The notes under the pieces: generated by a model
What the model was told of the DNA's origin: nothing
What the model saw: only the letters and a program-made list of their open reading frames with translations
Database searches by the model: none
Program-made: the position numbers and the translations under genes
Part shown: piece after piece, positions 1 through 9,195 of the stretch
Layout: each line of letters begins with the position of its first letter
Numbering within the stretch: the first letter of the stretch is position 1
Assembly: GCA_017961235.1 (NCBI GenBank)
Contig: JAGCXQ010000044.1
Span: 1-56,730, forward strand
Origin: Clostridiales bacterium
GTDB taxonomy: Bacteria; Bacillota; Clostridia; Saccharofermentanales; Saccharofermentanaceae
Direction of reading: 5' to 3'
DNA: 56,730 bases

Positions 1-536
1 ATTCCATACTGGTTTTTAAGTTTGAAGAATACGTCAACCAGAAATGAACATAAAAGAACCGCAAACAGAAGTAGGTAAGGCGGTCGTATGGAATGAGATT
101 TTTGAGGAAAAATACGAGTGATCAGCCAGAGTCCTAACCATATTAAGAAATTAGATAGAAGTGTGAAAAGAATACGCGTACTGCCAGAGGCAAGAAGCTC
201 ATCCACATCTGCACCGGCTATCAAACTGGCGAATTGGAAGGAGATGCCAACGATCCCCATAGACACTATAATCAGAATAGTGCACCAAAACAGTTTTTGC
301 AGAACACTTCCATCAAAACAGAGTAGAGCATATAAAATTACAAAAACAAAGATCCAAGTATCCCATTCCGGCATCGGGAAGAATATATATGAAGAAAGAG
401 CTGTAGCCGTCAAAATAGAACATATAAGAGCGGAGACATATTCATGTTTCCGTTTAGGAAGCATTTTGGTGATAAACCAAGTGAAAACAAGGCCTTGATA
501 TAAGTTTATTATTATTTCATAAAGTGTCCAATACAT
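1..536 (-). CDS. AgrC-like GHKL sensor kinase, N-terminal membrane part (runs off window)
   Basis: Open reading frame on the minus strand from an ATG at 536 that stays open to position 1, so about 178 residues are visible and the catalytic domain lies outside the window. The visible part begins MYWTLYEIIINLYQG and consists of five or so hydrophobic segments separated by short charged turns, as in the sensor domain of AgrC/GHKL quorum-type kinases. It starts one base after the stop of the LytTR response regulator, so the two are surely co-transcribed. The assignment as a kinase rests on this pairing and on topology, not on a visible HATPase motif. A partner membrane protein of another kind is the main alternative. 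Confidence 0.7.
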   Translation of the reverse strand, partial: MYWTLYEIIINLYQGLVFTWFITKMLPKRKHEYVSALICSILTATALSSYIFFPMPEWDTWIFVFVILYALLCFDGSVLQKLFWCTILIIVSMGIVGISFQFASLIAGADVDELLASGSTRILFTLLSNFLIWLGLWLITRIFPQKSHSIRPPYLLLFAVLLCSFLVDVFFKLKNQYG

Positions 537-537
537 A

Positions 538-1278
538 CTAGGTGTCCATTTTATAATGATCAATCATATGGTTGGTTAGTTGTGTTCGGTACTTGGTACC
601 AACTGGTATTTCGGTATCATTCTGGAGTATAACCGAATGGTTGCTATATTTCGTTACATAGTTCAGGTTAATAATGTAACTTCGGTGACATTGACAAAAA
701 TCAGCAGAAAGTTTTTCGTTAGGAAGATTCGTAAAATTCGTGCCGGAAAGACTTATTTCTTCGACCTTACCATCTGTCAAAATCAGTTTAGCGCGGTGAT
801 CAGTAGTAATTGACTCGAGATACAAAATCCGATCACTCTCGATAATCAGTTTCTGACGGGCACTCTGAAAGATGAAAGCATGGCTATTAATTGTTCTTAA
901 TCTAGAATAGATTTCGTCAAGAGCTGCATAAATCTTTTGTGGGTTAAGTGGTTTCAACATGTACCGAAAAGCGGAGATTTCGAAAGCGCTTTCATAGTAT
1001 TCCTGACTATTAGTAGTAAAAATAATGATTGCACGGTGGTTGCGCTGATGAATTGCTTCTGCAACTCGAAAACCTGTACTTGCATCGTCTTCGGTCATTA
1101 TATCCAAGAAAAAAACATCATATGAATCATAGTTCGAAAGAGAAAACGTCAAAGAATGAGCGGAATGATATTTGTTCAGAATAATATCACAATAACCATG
1201 TTGCTCTTTCCATGAGAGGATAGTTCGAGCCAATTCGTTTAAATCTTTTTCGTTATCATCAAAAACTACAATCTTCAT
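538..1278 (-). CDS. LytTR-family response regulator (AgrA-like)
   Basis: Cytoplasmic DNA-binding response regulator of about 246 residues. An N-terminal receiver domain begins directly at the start (MKIVVFDDNEKD, acidic pocket) with the phosphoacceptor Asp in the DVFFLDIM strand and the conserved Lys in RYMLKPL. A C-terminal LytTR domain includes FCQCHRSYIINLNYV and the final EIPVGTKYR. The ATG at 1278 is chosen over an in-frame TTG at 1320 because the receiver fold starts there and because a minus-strand -10 box (TATACT, 1330-1335) would leave the TTG almost leaderless. The SD is weak for either start. The gene is first in an operon with the kinase at 1-536. Its own promoter carries two direct repeats spaced 21 bp, the arrangement LytTR proteins bind, so autoregulation is likely. 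Confidence 0.9.
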   Translation of the reverse strand: MKIVVFDDNEKDLNELARTILSWKEQHGYCDIILNKYHSAHSLTFSLSNYDSYDVFFLDIMTEDDASTGFRVAEAIHQRNHRAIIIFTTNSQEYYESAFEISAFRYMLKPLNPQKIYAALDEIYSRLRTINSHAFIFQSARQKLIIESDRILYLESITTDHRAKLILTDGKVEEISLSGTNFTNLPNEKLSADFCQCHRSYIINLNYVTKYSNHSVILQNDTEIPVGTKYRTQLTNHMIDHYKMDT

Positions 1279-1329
1279 TATGTCAAAATCAACCGAAAAC
1301 CCCCTATTATGTCTAATCAACCCATCCCA

Positions 1330-1397
1330 AGTATATCATGGTAAATTAGCGTATACTACATTATTCTTGCATATTTCTTGGGGTCTCTTGCATATTT
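1330..1397 (-). promoter_or_regulatory. LytTR-type operator and leftward promoter, copy 1
   Basis: Two perfect direct repeats TCTTGCATATTT at 1365-1376 and 1386-1397, exactly 21 bp apart. On the minus strand a weak -35 (TAGTAT, 1353-1358) and a -10 (TATACT, 1330-1335) follow with a 17-bp spacer, so the repeats end 6 bp upstream of the -35, as expected for activation by an AgrA-type regulator. The same arrangement recurs at 6022-6089. A divergent rightward -10 (TAGAAT, 1422-1427) may serve the lipoprotein at 1460. Confidence 0.75.
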
Positions 1398-1459
1398 GCC
1401 CTCTTGGTAAAAGCACCGTGATAGAATAAAGAGTAGAACAATCTGAAGGAGAAGAGACT

Positions 1460-3946
1460 ATGCAGGGAAAGAAATCTATCTTAAGCGGGAGATCCTATTC
1501 TGTTTGGAAGATAGGGACCAAAGCGTGCGCTTTGATCTTGGCTTCCTCATTTGTATTCTCGACGGGTTGTAAGAAGAAAAAAGAGACGGAAAACCGGATC
1601 GTAAAAGAAACAGATCCGTATTTCAGTTGTGAAGAGATTGAGTTGAAGATCCAGCTTCCGGGAAATGAAGAAAAAGAGTTAAAAAGCCGATTTTTTGGGC
1701 GAACGAAAGTTTTTTCGGATTGTGTGTTAGTACCCGTGAGTGAAGAGTATGTAATGTCCGGGGAATTCATGGAGAAATGGAACAAACGATATGAAGATTA
1801 TTCAGTAACTGATAGTGACAGGCAAAAACTGCAGGAAGAATACGATAGTTATCATCGGAATTGTCTTGTTGTCTTTGGGCTGGATGGAACAATGAAAGGT
1901 TTTTCTGAAACCCCTGCTTCCTGTAACGATATAGAAATACTTGAAGATCCATCAGGGAACCCGAAAGTTGTAGAATATGTTACCAGTGGAACAAGTTATA
2001 CGGCTTTTTTATATGATGTTTCACCGGAAGGAGACCTCATTAACGAAATACGACTAGAACGACAGTTGACAGTCCTGGGGAAGTCACTTTTCATGGGAAA
2101 TGGTAACCTGCTTGTTAGCGATCAATTTACAGTTTGCACATTTAGCCCGGATGGGAAACTATTGAGCGAACAAACATTAATAGCGCCTATCGATGGTTTT
2201 TTCAAAATTGAGGGGAGATACTATGCGCATATGACCATACATGACGTGTATGCTGAAGAAACGACTCCCCCAGCCACATATATGTTTGAGATAGATCCGT
2301 CTTCCGGGAAAAAGAAAGGGGAAAAGATCGATATAACCGGCACTATAAGTGGAGAGAAATTGGAACAGGGACATGATGGTGTATATTCAGTAACGGGGAA
2401 TGGTATTCAGAAATTCGATCTTTTTACAGGAACTGCCCCACAAATGATTCTTTCTTGGGAAGAAACAGATTGTACTCATTCTCTCGATGGTTTTTGGAAT
2501 CAGGGAATGTATTTTGTTTCTGAAGAGGAAATATACATGACGCGTTTGACAAATAACCAACCACCAAGAATGTTTGGATCCTCAGATTATTCAATCAGAC
2601 TCGTCCATCTCCAGCGTATGGATAAAAATCCGCACGCAGGGAAAAAACTAATAAGACTAGCTTTTCTGGGTAATTTAAATTTTCAGAAGAATTTATTAGA
2701 GTATATAAACGAATTCAATCTTAATCCTGAAGGAAGAGCAAGAATTGTTGTAAAAGATTATTCCGGTGACAGCAGTTTGCAGACTTCCATATATGGATTA
2801 GTGAAGGCATCTACTGAAGAACAGGCCATGATTGCGGATCAGGTCTACTTGGAAATCTTATCAGGAGAAGGACCGGATATTCTTTTGAACTTTGGATCCT
2901 ATTCTCAGTTTAATACAGAGCGGGTACTTGTGGATCTGAATACATTGATTGATGGAGAATCGCAACTTGACCGCGGTCATTTATTTGATAATATACTTCG
3001 CGCGTACGAGAGAAATGGAAAACTGTACCAGATGCCGTTAAATTTCGCTGTGACAGGCATGGTGGCAAATAAGGATTATGTTGGTGATCGAACCGGTTGG
3101 ACGTTCGAAGATTTTCAAAGCATCAGCAAGTCGCTTCCCGAAACTGTTAAAATGCTAGGAAGTATACCTCAAAATGATCTGCTTACGAGTCTGATGCGTA
3201 GCGAAACAAGCCGTCTATTAGATTATGACAACCGGCAAGTGAAGTTTGATGATTCGGAATTCAAAGATATTCTGACTTTAGTAAAAGAATACGGAACTCC
3301 GAAAACGCGTGCGGAATTACAAAAGGAAATGGGTGAAGATTTTACAGGAACCATTCTGGATGATGAGCAGCTGTTCGGTGCAGGTATGATCGTGGCCATG
3401 GAGCAGACTTTTGATACTCTGTATAAATTCGGTAATATCGACGCATTGTGTGATGGGAACGTGTGCTTCATTGGATATCCTAACGCTGATGGCTCAGGTG
3501 CGTTGGCAGATGATCCAACTTCTATAGCAATTGCGCAATCATGCCCATACAAAGACGAGGCGTGGGAATTTGTCAAGAGCCTTTTGGAAGATGATATACA
3601 GATTCAATATGTAAGTGGTTCTTTGAAGTTTCCGGTCAATCGAAAAGCCTTTGATTCTTTGATGGAAATATCCATTGAAGATAACCAGCTTGGCTGGGAA
3701 CTTGCAGAAACTGATCCGGATATAAAGATGTACATGATGGCGTCTTATACTCATTTAACTCAAGACGATGTGACGAAACTTAAAGCTGTAATTGAAAGTA
3801 TTCACAACTCCTGTTCATTTGATCCATCCGCCTTAATGATCATCCAGGAAGAAGCACCGGGATACTTTACCGATCAGAGGACGATAGATGATGTGGTTAA
3901 CATCATTCAGAAGAGAAGTTCTGCCGTTGTGCAGGAACGTGGATAA
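1460..3946 (+). CDS. Large lipoprotein with C-terminal extracellular solute-binding domain
   Basis: Predicted surface lipoprotein of 828 residues. The signal peptide ends in a lipobox (FSTGC, Cys37) followed by a Lys-rich stretch. Residues about 60-390 are repetitive beta-rich sequence (short strands with DG and GN turns) that could form a propeller. Residues about 395-820 resemble a family 1 extracellular solute-binding protein: a strand IRLAFLGNLNFQ, EYINEFNLNPEGRARI, then GPDILLNFGSYSQFNTERVLVDLNTLI, and near the end PYKDEAWEFVKSLLEDD and KFPVNRKAFD. The SD AAGGAG lies 8 bases before the ATG. It is divergent from the two-component operon and shares its operator region, and no sugar ABC permease is nearby, so a sensing or ligand-presenting role is more likely than transport. 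This role is inference. Confidence 0.75.
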   Translation: MQGKKSILSGRSYSVWKIGTKACALILASSFVFSTGCKKKKETENRIVKETDPYFSCEEIELKIQLPGNEEKELKSRFFGRTKVFSDCVLVPVSEEYVMSGEFMEKWNKRYEDYSVTDSDRQKLQEEYDSYHRNCLVVFGLDGTMKGFSETPASCNDIEILEDPSGNPKVVEYVTSGTSYTAFLYDVSPEGDLINEIRLERQLTVLGKSLFMGNGNLLVSDQFTVCTFSPDGKLLSEQTLIAPIDGFFKIEGRYYAHMTIHDVYAEETTPPATYMFEIDPSSGKKKGEKIDITGTISGEKLEQGHDGVYSVTGNGIQKFDLFTGTAPQMILSWEETDCTHSLDGFWNQGMYFVSEEEIYMTRLTNNQPPRMFGSSDYSIRLVHLQRMDKNPHAGKKLIRLAFLGNLNFQKNLLEYINEFNLNPEGRARIVVKDYSGDSSLQTSIYGLVKASTEEQAMIADQVYLEILSGEGPDILLNFGSYSQFNTERVLVDLNTLIDGESQLDRGHLFDNILRAYERNGKLYQMPLNFAVTGMVANKDYVGDRTGWTFEDFQSISKSLPETVKMLGSIPQNDLLTSLMRSETSRLLDYDNRQVKFDDSEFKDILTLVKEYGTPKTRAELQKEMGEDFTGTILDDEQLFGAGMIVAMEQTFDTLYKFGNIDALCDGNVCFIGYPNADGSGALADDPTSIAIAQSCPYKDEAWEFVKSLLEDDIQIQYVSGSLKFPVNRKAFDSLMEISIEDNQLGWELAETDPDIKMYMMASYTHLTQDDVTKLKAVIESIHNSCSFDPSALMIIQEEAPGYFTDQRTIDDVVNIIQKRSSAVVQERG

Positions 3947-3967
3947 GATAGATACTTAATCTGGAAA

Positions 3968-4948
3968 TTATTGGATAGAGAGCTCAAACGGATTACACGC
4001 GATTTTGTTTTTATAGTTGGAATCTTTTTTATAGTAAAGGGTCATGCTGATTGTATCGACCTTTGTAATCTTGACTTTTTCCAGATCGTTTTTGTAAACA
4101 TGCGTTGTATAAACTGTTTTTTCTTCTGGGTCGAGCATCGAGTAAACATTGAGATATACCGGAATTCCGTTAACCAGTGAATCTTCGGTGCTGACCGTGA
4201 TGCTGCATTCCGTATTATTCTCAAAGAGAAATAGAAGCTCTGCATCTCCACTTGAGGAATATTTATAGTCCAGGACTGACATTTTTACTCCATCTTTATC
4301 ATAGAACGTATACGCGTAAGGAAAATCGTAGGTCTTAGATGAATCATACAAAGATGTATATACGGTCACGTCGGTATAATAGTAGAGCAACGAATCCGTG
4401 AATTCTACCTTAAATTTTATATCGATCTTCCCCGGGTTCCAAATCCCGATAGAATTGCCGAGGTTCATATTGAACTCGAGTTCACTCTCTGTAGTCGTAC
4501 CCATTTCATATTCTCTCTCCCATAGCGGGGTATCTGAGAAACCATCAATAACTAACTTCTCAACTTTGAGTCTAATACCTTGATTACATATGGTATTGTT
4601 AACCACATGCATTTTCAGGACACGTGTCGGTCCTTCACCCAGAGAACCACCAAGTATATGAATGGATACTCCGTCCCTGTTCAAGACCTCTGTATCCTCG
4701 ATCGAGATCTGCTGATTCTTGTATTCCGGTATCTCATGCGGGGCTATCGTCACGTATTGGATCTCCGTATCCTCAATCGAGATCTCCTGATCTTTGTGTT
4801 CCGATACCTCATTCGAACCTGTCGTCCCCGATTGTTCCACGCTGGACAAGTTTTCATTCTTGCCTTCCGTTTTTTTGCAGGCACAAAATGTCATCGGGAC
4901 CATAAGGAGCAAAACTAATACCATGAGAATTGATGCGAACTTTTTCAT
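3968..4948 (-). CDS. Lipoprotein, tandem paralogue 1
   Basis: Secreted lipoprotein of 326 residues with a signal peptide and lipobox (FCAC, Cys24). Near the N terminus two imperfect repeats of about 24 residues carry the core QISIEDTE, followed by VSIHILGGSLGEGPTRVLKM and a beta-rich C-terminal domain ending in TLYYKKDSNYKNK. The ATG at 4948 is chosen over an upstream ATG at 5023 because it gives a normal signal peptide with the SD AGGAAACGG; the longer form would add a non-secretory leader. It lies 55 bp downstream of a close paralogue in the same orientation and probably shares its transcript. No known enzymatic family is recognised. A role as an exported partner of the ABC transporter or kinase of this locus is inference. 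Confidence 0.8.
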   Translation of the reverse strand: MKKFASILMVLVLLLMVPMTFCACKKTEGKNENLSSVEQSGTTGSNEVSEHKDQEISIEDTEIQYVTIAPHEIPEYKNQQISIEDTEVLNRDGVSIHILGGSLGEGPTRVLKMHVVNNTICNQGIRLKVEKLVIDGFSDTPLWEREYEMGTTTESELEFNMNLGNSIGIWNPGKIDIKFKVEFTDSLLYYYTDVTVYTSLYDSSKTYDFPYAYTFYDKDGVKMSVLDYKYSSSGDAELLFLFENNTECSITVSTEDSLVNGIPVYLNVYSMLDPEEKTVYTTHVYKNDLEKVKITKVDTISMTLYYKKDSNYKNKIACNPFELSIQ

Positions 4949-5003
4949 ATCCGTTTCCTCTTTCCTTTCGTGGATAAGGTAGATCCCTGATCTGACAATC
5001 TCT

Positions 5004-5978
5004 TCATTGGACAGAGATCTCAAACGGATTGCACTTGATTTTGTTTTTATAGTTGGAATCTTTTTTATAGTAAAGGGTCATGCTGATTGTATCGACCTTT
5101 GTAATCTTGGCATTTTCCAGATCATTTTTGTAAATATGCGTTGAATAAACTGTTTTTTCTCCTGGGTCGAGCATCGAGTAAACATTGAGATATACCGGAA
5201 TTCCGTTAACCAGTGAGTCTTCAGAGTGATCCGTACTGATCGTGATGCCGTCTTCCGTAATATTTTCAAAGAGAAACTGAAGCTCTGCATCTCCACTTGA
5301 GAAATACTCATAGTTTAGGACCGACATCTTTACGTCGTTTTTATCATAGAACGTAAACGCGTAAGGGAGGTCATAGGTCTTAGATGCATCATACGAGGAT
5401 GTATATAATGTCACGTCGGGATAATAGCTGATCCCGTTACTCATAAAAAGCACCTTAAACTTAATATCGATCTTTCCCGGGTTCCGAATCCCGATAGAAT
5501 TGCCGAGATTTGTATTGAACTCGAATTCGCTTTCTGTAGTCGTACCCATTTCATATATTCTCTCCCATAGTGGGGTATCTGAAAAACCGTCAACAACTAA
5601 CTTCTCAACTTTGAGTTGAATATCTTGATTACCTATGTAATTGTTAACCACACGCATTTTCAGGACACGTGTCGGTCCCTTACCCAGAGAACCACCAAGT
5701 ATATGAATGGATACTCCCTCCCTGTTCAGGACCTCTGTATCCTTGATCGAGATCTCCTGATACTCGGATTCAGGTATCTCATGCGGACCTATTGTCCCCG
5801 ATTGGATCTCCGTAACCTCAATCGAGGTCTCCTGATTCTCGGGTTCCGGTATCTCATTCGAACCTGTCGTCTCCAATTGTTCCTCATTTTTGCCTTCTGT
5901 CTTTTTGCAGGCACCAAAGGACATTGGAACCATAAGGATCAAAACTAATACAGTGAGAATTGATGCGAACCTTTTCAT
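5004..5978 (-). CDS. Lipoprotein, tandem paralogue 2
   Basis: Lipoprotein of 324 residues, lipobox FGAC with Cys24, closely similar to the product of 3968-4948 over its whole length, including the paired EDTE-type repeats and the KKDSNYKNK tail. Differences are spread along the protein (for example LEREYEM versus LERIYEM contexts and a short DHSED insertion), so this is an older duplication that has diverged rather than an assembly artefact. The ATG at 5978 has the SD GGGAAAGAGG. It is the first gene downstream of the leftward promoter in the operator region 6022-6089, so the pair is probably controlled by the LytTR regulator. Function unknown. Confidence 0.8.
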   Translation of the reverse strand: MKRFASILTVLVLILMVPMSFGACKKTEGKNEEQLETTGSNEIPEPENQETSIEVTEIQSGTIGPHEIPESEYQEISIKDTEVLNREGVSIHILGGSLGKGPTRVLKMRVVNNYIGNQDIQLKVEKLVVDGFSDTPLWERIYEMGTTTESEFEFNTNLGNSIGIRNPGKIDIKFKVLFMSNGISYYPDVTLYTSSYDASKTYDLPYAFTFYDKNDVKMSVLNYEYFSSGDAELQFLFENITEDGITISTDHSEDSLVNGIPVYLNVYSMLDPGEKTVYSTHIYKNDLENAKITKVDTISMTLYYKKDSNYKNKIKCNPFEISVQ

Positions 5979-6021
5979 ATCCAGCCTCTTTCCCTTGTTT
6001 AGAATAATATAACCCATTTCA

Positions 6022-6089
6022 AGTATATCATGGCCGTTATGTGCATACTATGTCATTCTTGCATATTTCAGGTGGGCTCTTGCATATTT
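6022..6089 (-). promoter_or_regulatory. LytTR-type operator and leftward promoter, copy 2
   Basis: A near duplicate of the region at 1330-1397. TCTTGCATATTT occurs at 6057-6068 and 6078-6089 (21 bp apart). The minus-strand -35 TAGTAT is at 6045-6050 and the -10 TATACT at 6022-6027, again with a 17-bp spacer. It drives the paralogous lipoproteins. A rightward -10 (TATACT, 6125-6130) would serve the ABC transporter operon and sits 11 bp farther from the repeats than the equivalent box in copy 1. Confidence 0.75.
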
Positions 6090-6152
6090 GGCTCCTGATA
6101 TGGCGATTTGAAAAAACAACGTGATATACTGAAATAAACAAGCAATCGGGGC

Positions 6153-6202
6153 TGTTACACTACGGGTAACAGATTAGGATATCCTTTTCAAGCCTATCCT
6201 AA
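6153..6202 (+). promoter_or_regulatory. Two adjacent hairpins in the ABC-transporter leader
   Basis: TGTTAC (6153-6158) pairs with GTAACA (6166-6171), and TTAGGATA (6174-6181) pairs perfectly with TATCCTAA (6195-6202). They lie between the predicted -10 box at 6125 and the ATG at 6233. There is no U-run after the second hairpin, so an intrinsic terminator is unlikely. A transcript-stability or protein-binding role is possible. Confidence 0.5.
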
Positions 6203-6232
6203 TATAGTTTGTTTTAGTAAGGGAAATACACT

Positions 6233-9193
6233 ATGCTGAAGGCACATAACTATGGCTTGAGAAGTTTACGGTCAGGCAGTTTCATCTGTCTAATCGTTAT
6301 GCTTATTTTCGGCGCCTTTTCCATTACAACGACTAGTTTGCTGATCCGCGCGGAGAAGAAGACACAGTTAGAAGATCTTTTGACAAAGACAGGTGACTAT
6401 GAAGTCTCTGTTTATAATGCAGAACTTGGGTTCGAAGATGCTTTGGCGGCGTCCAAAGAAGTGAATGCTGTCGGACTATATTATGAGCTGGGAACTGTTA
6501 CCAATGCAAGCGGAGCAGCACCTTTTCGCGCAGTAGCGTTAAGGGACGAATTGTCGGAAGAACTATATCACCTGACCTGTTTCCGCGGCACTCTTCCGGA
6601 GAAAGAAAACGAAGTGGCTATGGATATATCTGTTGCAAATGCATTTGGTGTAGCACCGTATCCGGGTGAAAAGATACTGTTGAAAGCATATAACTCTGAA
6701 GGTGAATACATCGGCGATAGACAATGTGTACTATCCGGAGTTTATAAGCTTTCCAGTGAAGTCGATATACGCGGGTGGAGCAGAGGACCCGATTATTCGG
6801 AGTACACCATGCCGGGCGTGTTCTTTTCTCCTGTGAACATTGATTCGTGGGGATGTACAAGAGGAACGGTTTTCTTCCGGAGTTATTCGGAGGGCCCGAA
6901 GAGATTGAATAGTTTAGTGTACGACCTGATAAAGAAGACAGGAAAAACATGCTCGGGAGTGGAATATAATTACACCCGAGTCGGTGCAGTTACTTATGCG
7001 ATCGGCGTGGATATAGAACAGTTTGACGTTTCAAGAGACGAGATACAGGCAATCGTAGATAAGGGTGATTATTCCAAGGATTTCTATTCAGAACAGATCT
7101 TCCCGGTCATCTCGGTGCTGGTCATACTTACGGAAGCAATCACATTATTTATGCTTTCGAAAAACATTATTGCCAATCGGAAAGAGCACTATGCGATCCT
7201 TCGAAGTATCGGTATGTCATCAAGAAGGATCATACTGAGTCTTTCGTCGGAGATGCTCGGATTCGGTATTGCCGGAACGTTTATCGGGATCGGACTCGGG
7301 TATGCGGCGCATGCACTTCTGATCCGTTTTCTGAATGTCATATTCCATGCTCGCCTGCATGATGGTATTCATGTGGAGAAGATCCTCCGGCAGGTCACAT
7401 ATGACCCGATGGGTATGTCACTTCTGATTTGTGTCTGTTCACTCGTATTGTCGCTGATCATTCCTCTCTATAAGCTGTACAGGATGTACCCGTCCGAGCT
7501 GTTATCCACTTCCGACAGCATGTTTGTAGGGAAGAAGAATGGACGCAAGAAGAAATCAGTAGGATCGAAGAGAGGCTGGCTCGGACTTCTCAATAAGCGC
7601 ATCGACCTTCATGAAGGAAGTACTATGCTTGTCATGATGATCGTACTTGCAGCCATGCTTTTCGGATATGTATTCTTTCGAGCGTATTCTGAAAAGACCA
7701 CAGCGGAGCCGAGAGGAGATTTATACAGTATGGGACTGGACGGGGAAGGATATGTTGCCAGCATTTCTTCACAGATAAAAGGTCTTGGTAATAATGTATT
7801 CAATAGACATGATGCAGGAGTTTCCCCGTCTTCTTTGGAAAAGATCGAAAACGATTCCAATATCGAAAGGATCTGGTCTGTTATTTTTAATGAATCTACC
7901 CGAATGGTTTTTTCTGATGAACCGGATGACGAAATGAAGCAGCTTCTCGGGAACCGATCCTTGAACCGTCGGGACTCGGATGATCCGAGTGAACATGAGG
8001 AAATGATAGCGGAAGCGACTATCTATGGACATATGGGATATGACCAGCCTGTCTACATGTATGAATTGCCCACGGTCGGACTTACGGAGAAGGAAATGAC
8101 TGCACTTCATGGCGAAGTCATCGCCGGACGAATCGATCCCGAGAAGATCAGAAGCGGTGAAGAAGTCGTACTGGCAGTACCTGAGGAACTGAAGGATCTG
8201 TGTCTTACGAAGCTTCCTGTCGGGTCAGCTCTGGATTTCGATGATATTCTACTGTCGGAAGACGAGGAAATGCTTTCATCGGATGAGCGCTGGCAGGAAA
8301 AGTGGATTGTCTATGATAGTTATGTTGAGACGAATAGAGGACAGAGGCATGTCAGCTGGACGTCTTTTGGTTCGAGACATAGTGTTAGGACCAAGGTCGG
8401 AGCAATTGTCGTTCTTCACGACGAAAAAGATATTACCGAGTATCTTTCCACAGGAACAGGTTGGGTGCATGATCTCCATTCCCGTGCGACATTGGATCCG
8501 AATGATCCGGAACCAACATATGGCATGAGCATCTTGTGTCTGCCGCAATCCTTTATGGCATGGGGACTTCCGGATCGGAACTTCACTTCAGTTAAAGTGA
8601 CCATGAAAGATGATTACGACACATATGGATTTGATAAGCTCTGGTATACTTCTTTAGCCGGGTCTTCCGATGTGGTGATTCGGTCGACATTTACTTATTC
8701 GGATGAGATCGATGCCGGACAGAGTCGTGTGATGACAGTATTCTTCGTGCTGATCAGCGTACTTATCCTGCTCGGAATCGCATCGATCATATCCGGCCTT
8801 TATACGAAGACTAGAAGTAATCTGGGAAGGTTCCAGACGCTTCGCCGGATCGGTCTTTCTGTGAATCAGGCAAGTCTTATGATCTATACGCAGAATCTGA
8901 TTTATCCGCTGATCGCTACAGTGACAGCCATCGTTCCGGTATATGCAGTGCAGCGCTATTTCGATTCCATCCATCATAAGATGCAGACCGGAGAAATTCC
9001 TACTGCGATTAGTGGCGGTGAAGCCATGCCGTGGTATTGGAAGGCTCCGATCGGTGCGGATTTCTTCTCGTATAATTTCATTCCGGCGCTGATCTGCTGT
9101 TTCCTGATCGGCACACTACTGATCCTGCTCGGCACGTTGCCGCAAATCATCTACCTTAGGAAGATGAAGATGATCGAAACAAGGGAGGAATAA
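6233..9193 (+). CDS. FtsX-type ABC transporter permease (MacB/BceB-like)
   Basis: Integral membrane permease of 986 residues. The order is: one N-terminal membrane segment (about residues 18-40), a large extracytoplasmic domain (about 45-280), three membrane segments (about 285-425), a basic cytoplasmic linker rich in Lys, another segment (about 460-485), a second large extracytoplasmic domain (about 490-830) and three closing segments ending about 975. This is two FtsX modules, typical of efflux or resistance transporters rather than importers. The ATPase gene follows two bases after its stop. The SD is AAGGG. Substrate is not determinable; linkage to a LytTR system and lipoproteins suggests a peptide or envelope-stress substrate. 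Confidence 0.88.
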   Translation: MLKAHNYGLRSLRSGSFICLIVMLIFGAFSITTTSLLIRAEKKTQLEDLLTKTGDYEVSVYNAELGFEDALAASKEVNAVGLYYELGTVTNASGAAPFRAVALRDELSEELYHLTCFRGTLPEKENEVAMDISVANAFGVAPYPGEKILLKAYNSEGEYIGDRQCVLSGVYKLSSEVDIRGWSRGPDYSEYTMPGVFFSPVNIDSWGCTRGTVFFRSYSEGPKRLNSLVYDLIKKTGKTCSGVEYNYTRVGAVTYAIGVDIEQFDVSRDEIQAIVDKGDYSKDFYSEQIFPVISVLVILTEAITLFMLSKNIIANRKEHYAILRSIGMSSRRIILSLSSEMLGFGIAGTFIGIGLGYAAHALLIRFLNVIFHARLHDGIHVEKILRQVTYDPMGMSLLICVCSLVLSLIIPLYKLYRMYPSELLSTSDSMFVGKKNGRKKKSVGSKRGWLGLLNKRIDLHEGSTMLVMMIVLAAMLFGYVFFRAYSEKTTAEPRGDLYSMGLDGEGYVASISSQIKGLGNNVFNRHDAGVSPSSLEKIENDSNIERIWSVIFNESTRMVFSDEPDDEMKQLLGNRSLNRRDSDDPSEHEEMIAEATIYGHMGYDQPVYMYELPTVGLTEKEMTALHGEVIAGRIDPEKIRSGEEVVLAVPEELKDLCLTKLPVGSALDFDDILLSEDEEMLSSDERWQEKWIVYDSYVETNRGQRHVSWTSFGSRHSVRTKVGAIVVLHDEKDITEYLSTGTGWVHDLHSRATLDPNDPEPTYGMSILCLPQSFMAWGLPDRNFTSVKVTMKDDYDTYGFDKLWYTSLAGSSDVVIRSTFTYSDEIDAGQSRVMTVFFVLISVLILLGIASIISGLYTKTRSNLGRFQTLRRIGLSVNQASLMIYTQNLIYPLIATVTAIVPVYAVQRYFDSIHHKMQTGEIPTAISGGEAMPWYWKAPIGADFFSYNFIPALICCFLIGTLLILLGTLPQIIYLRKMKMIETREE

Positions 9194-9195
9194 AG

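Noticed and set aside
118..498. 126-codon plus-strand frame at the left edge
   Set aside because: The minus strand there encodes a continuous hydrophobic protein that begins 1 base after the response regulator stop, a much better gene model.
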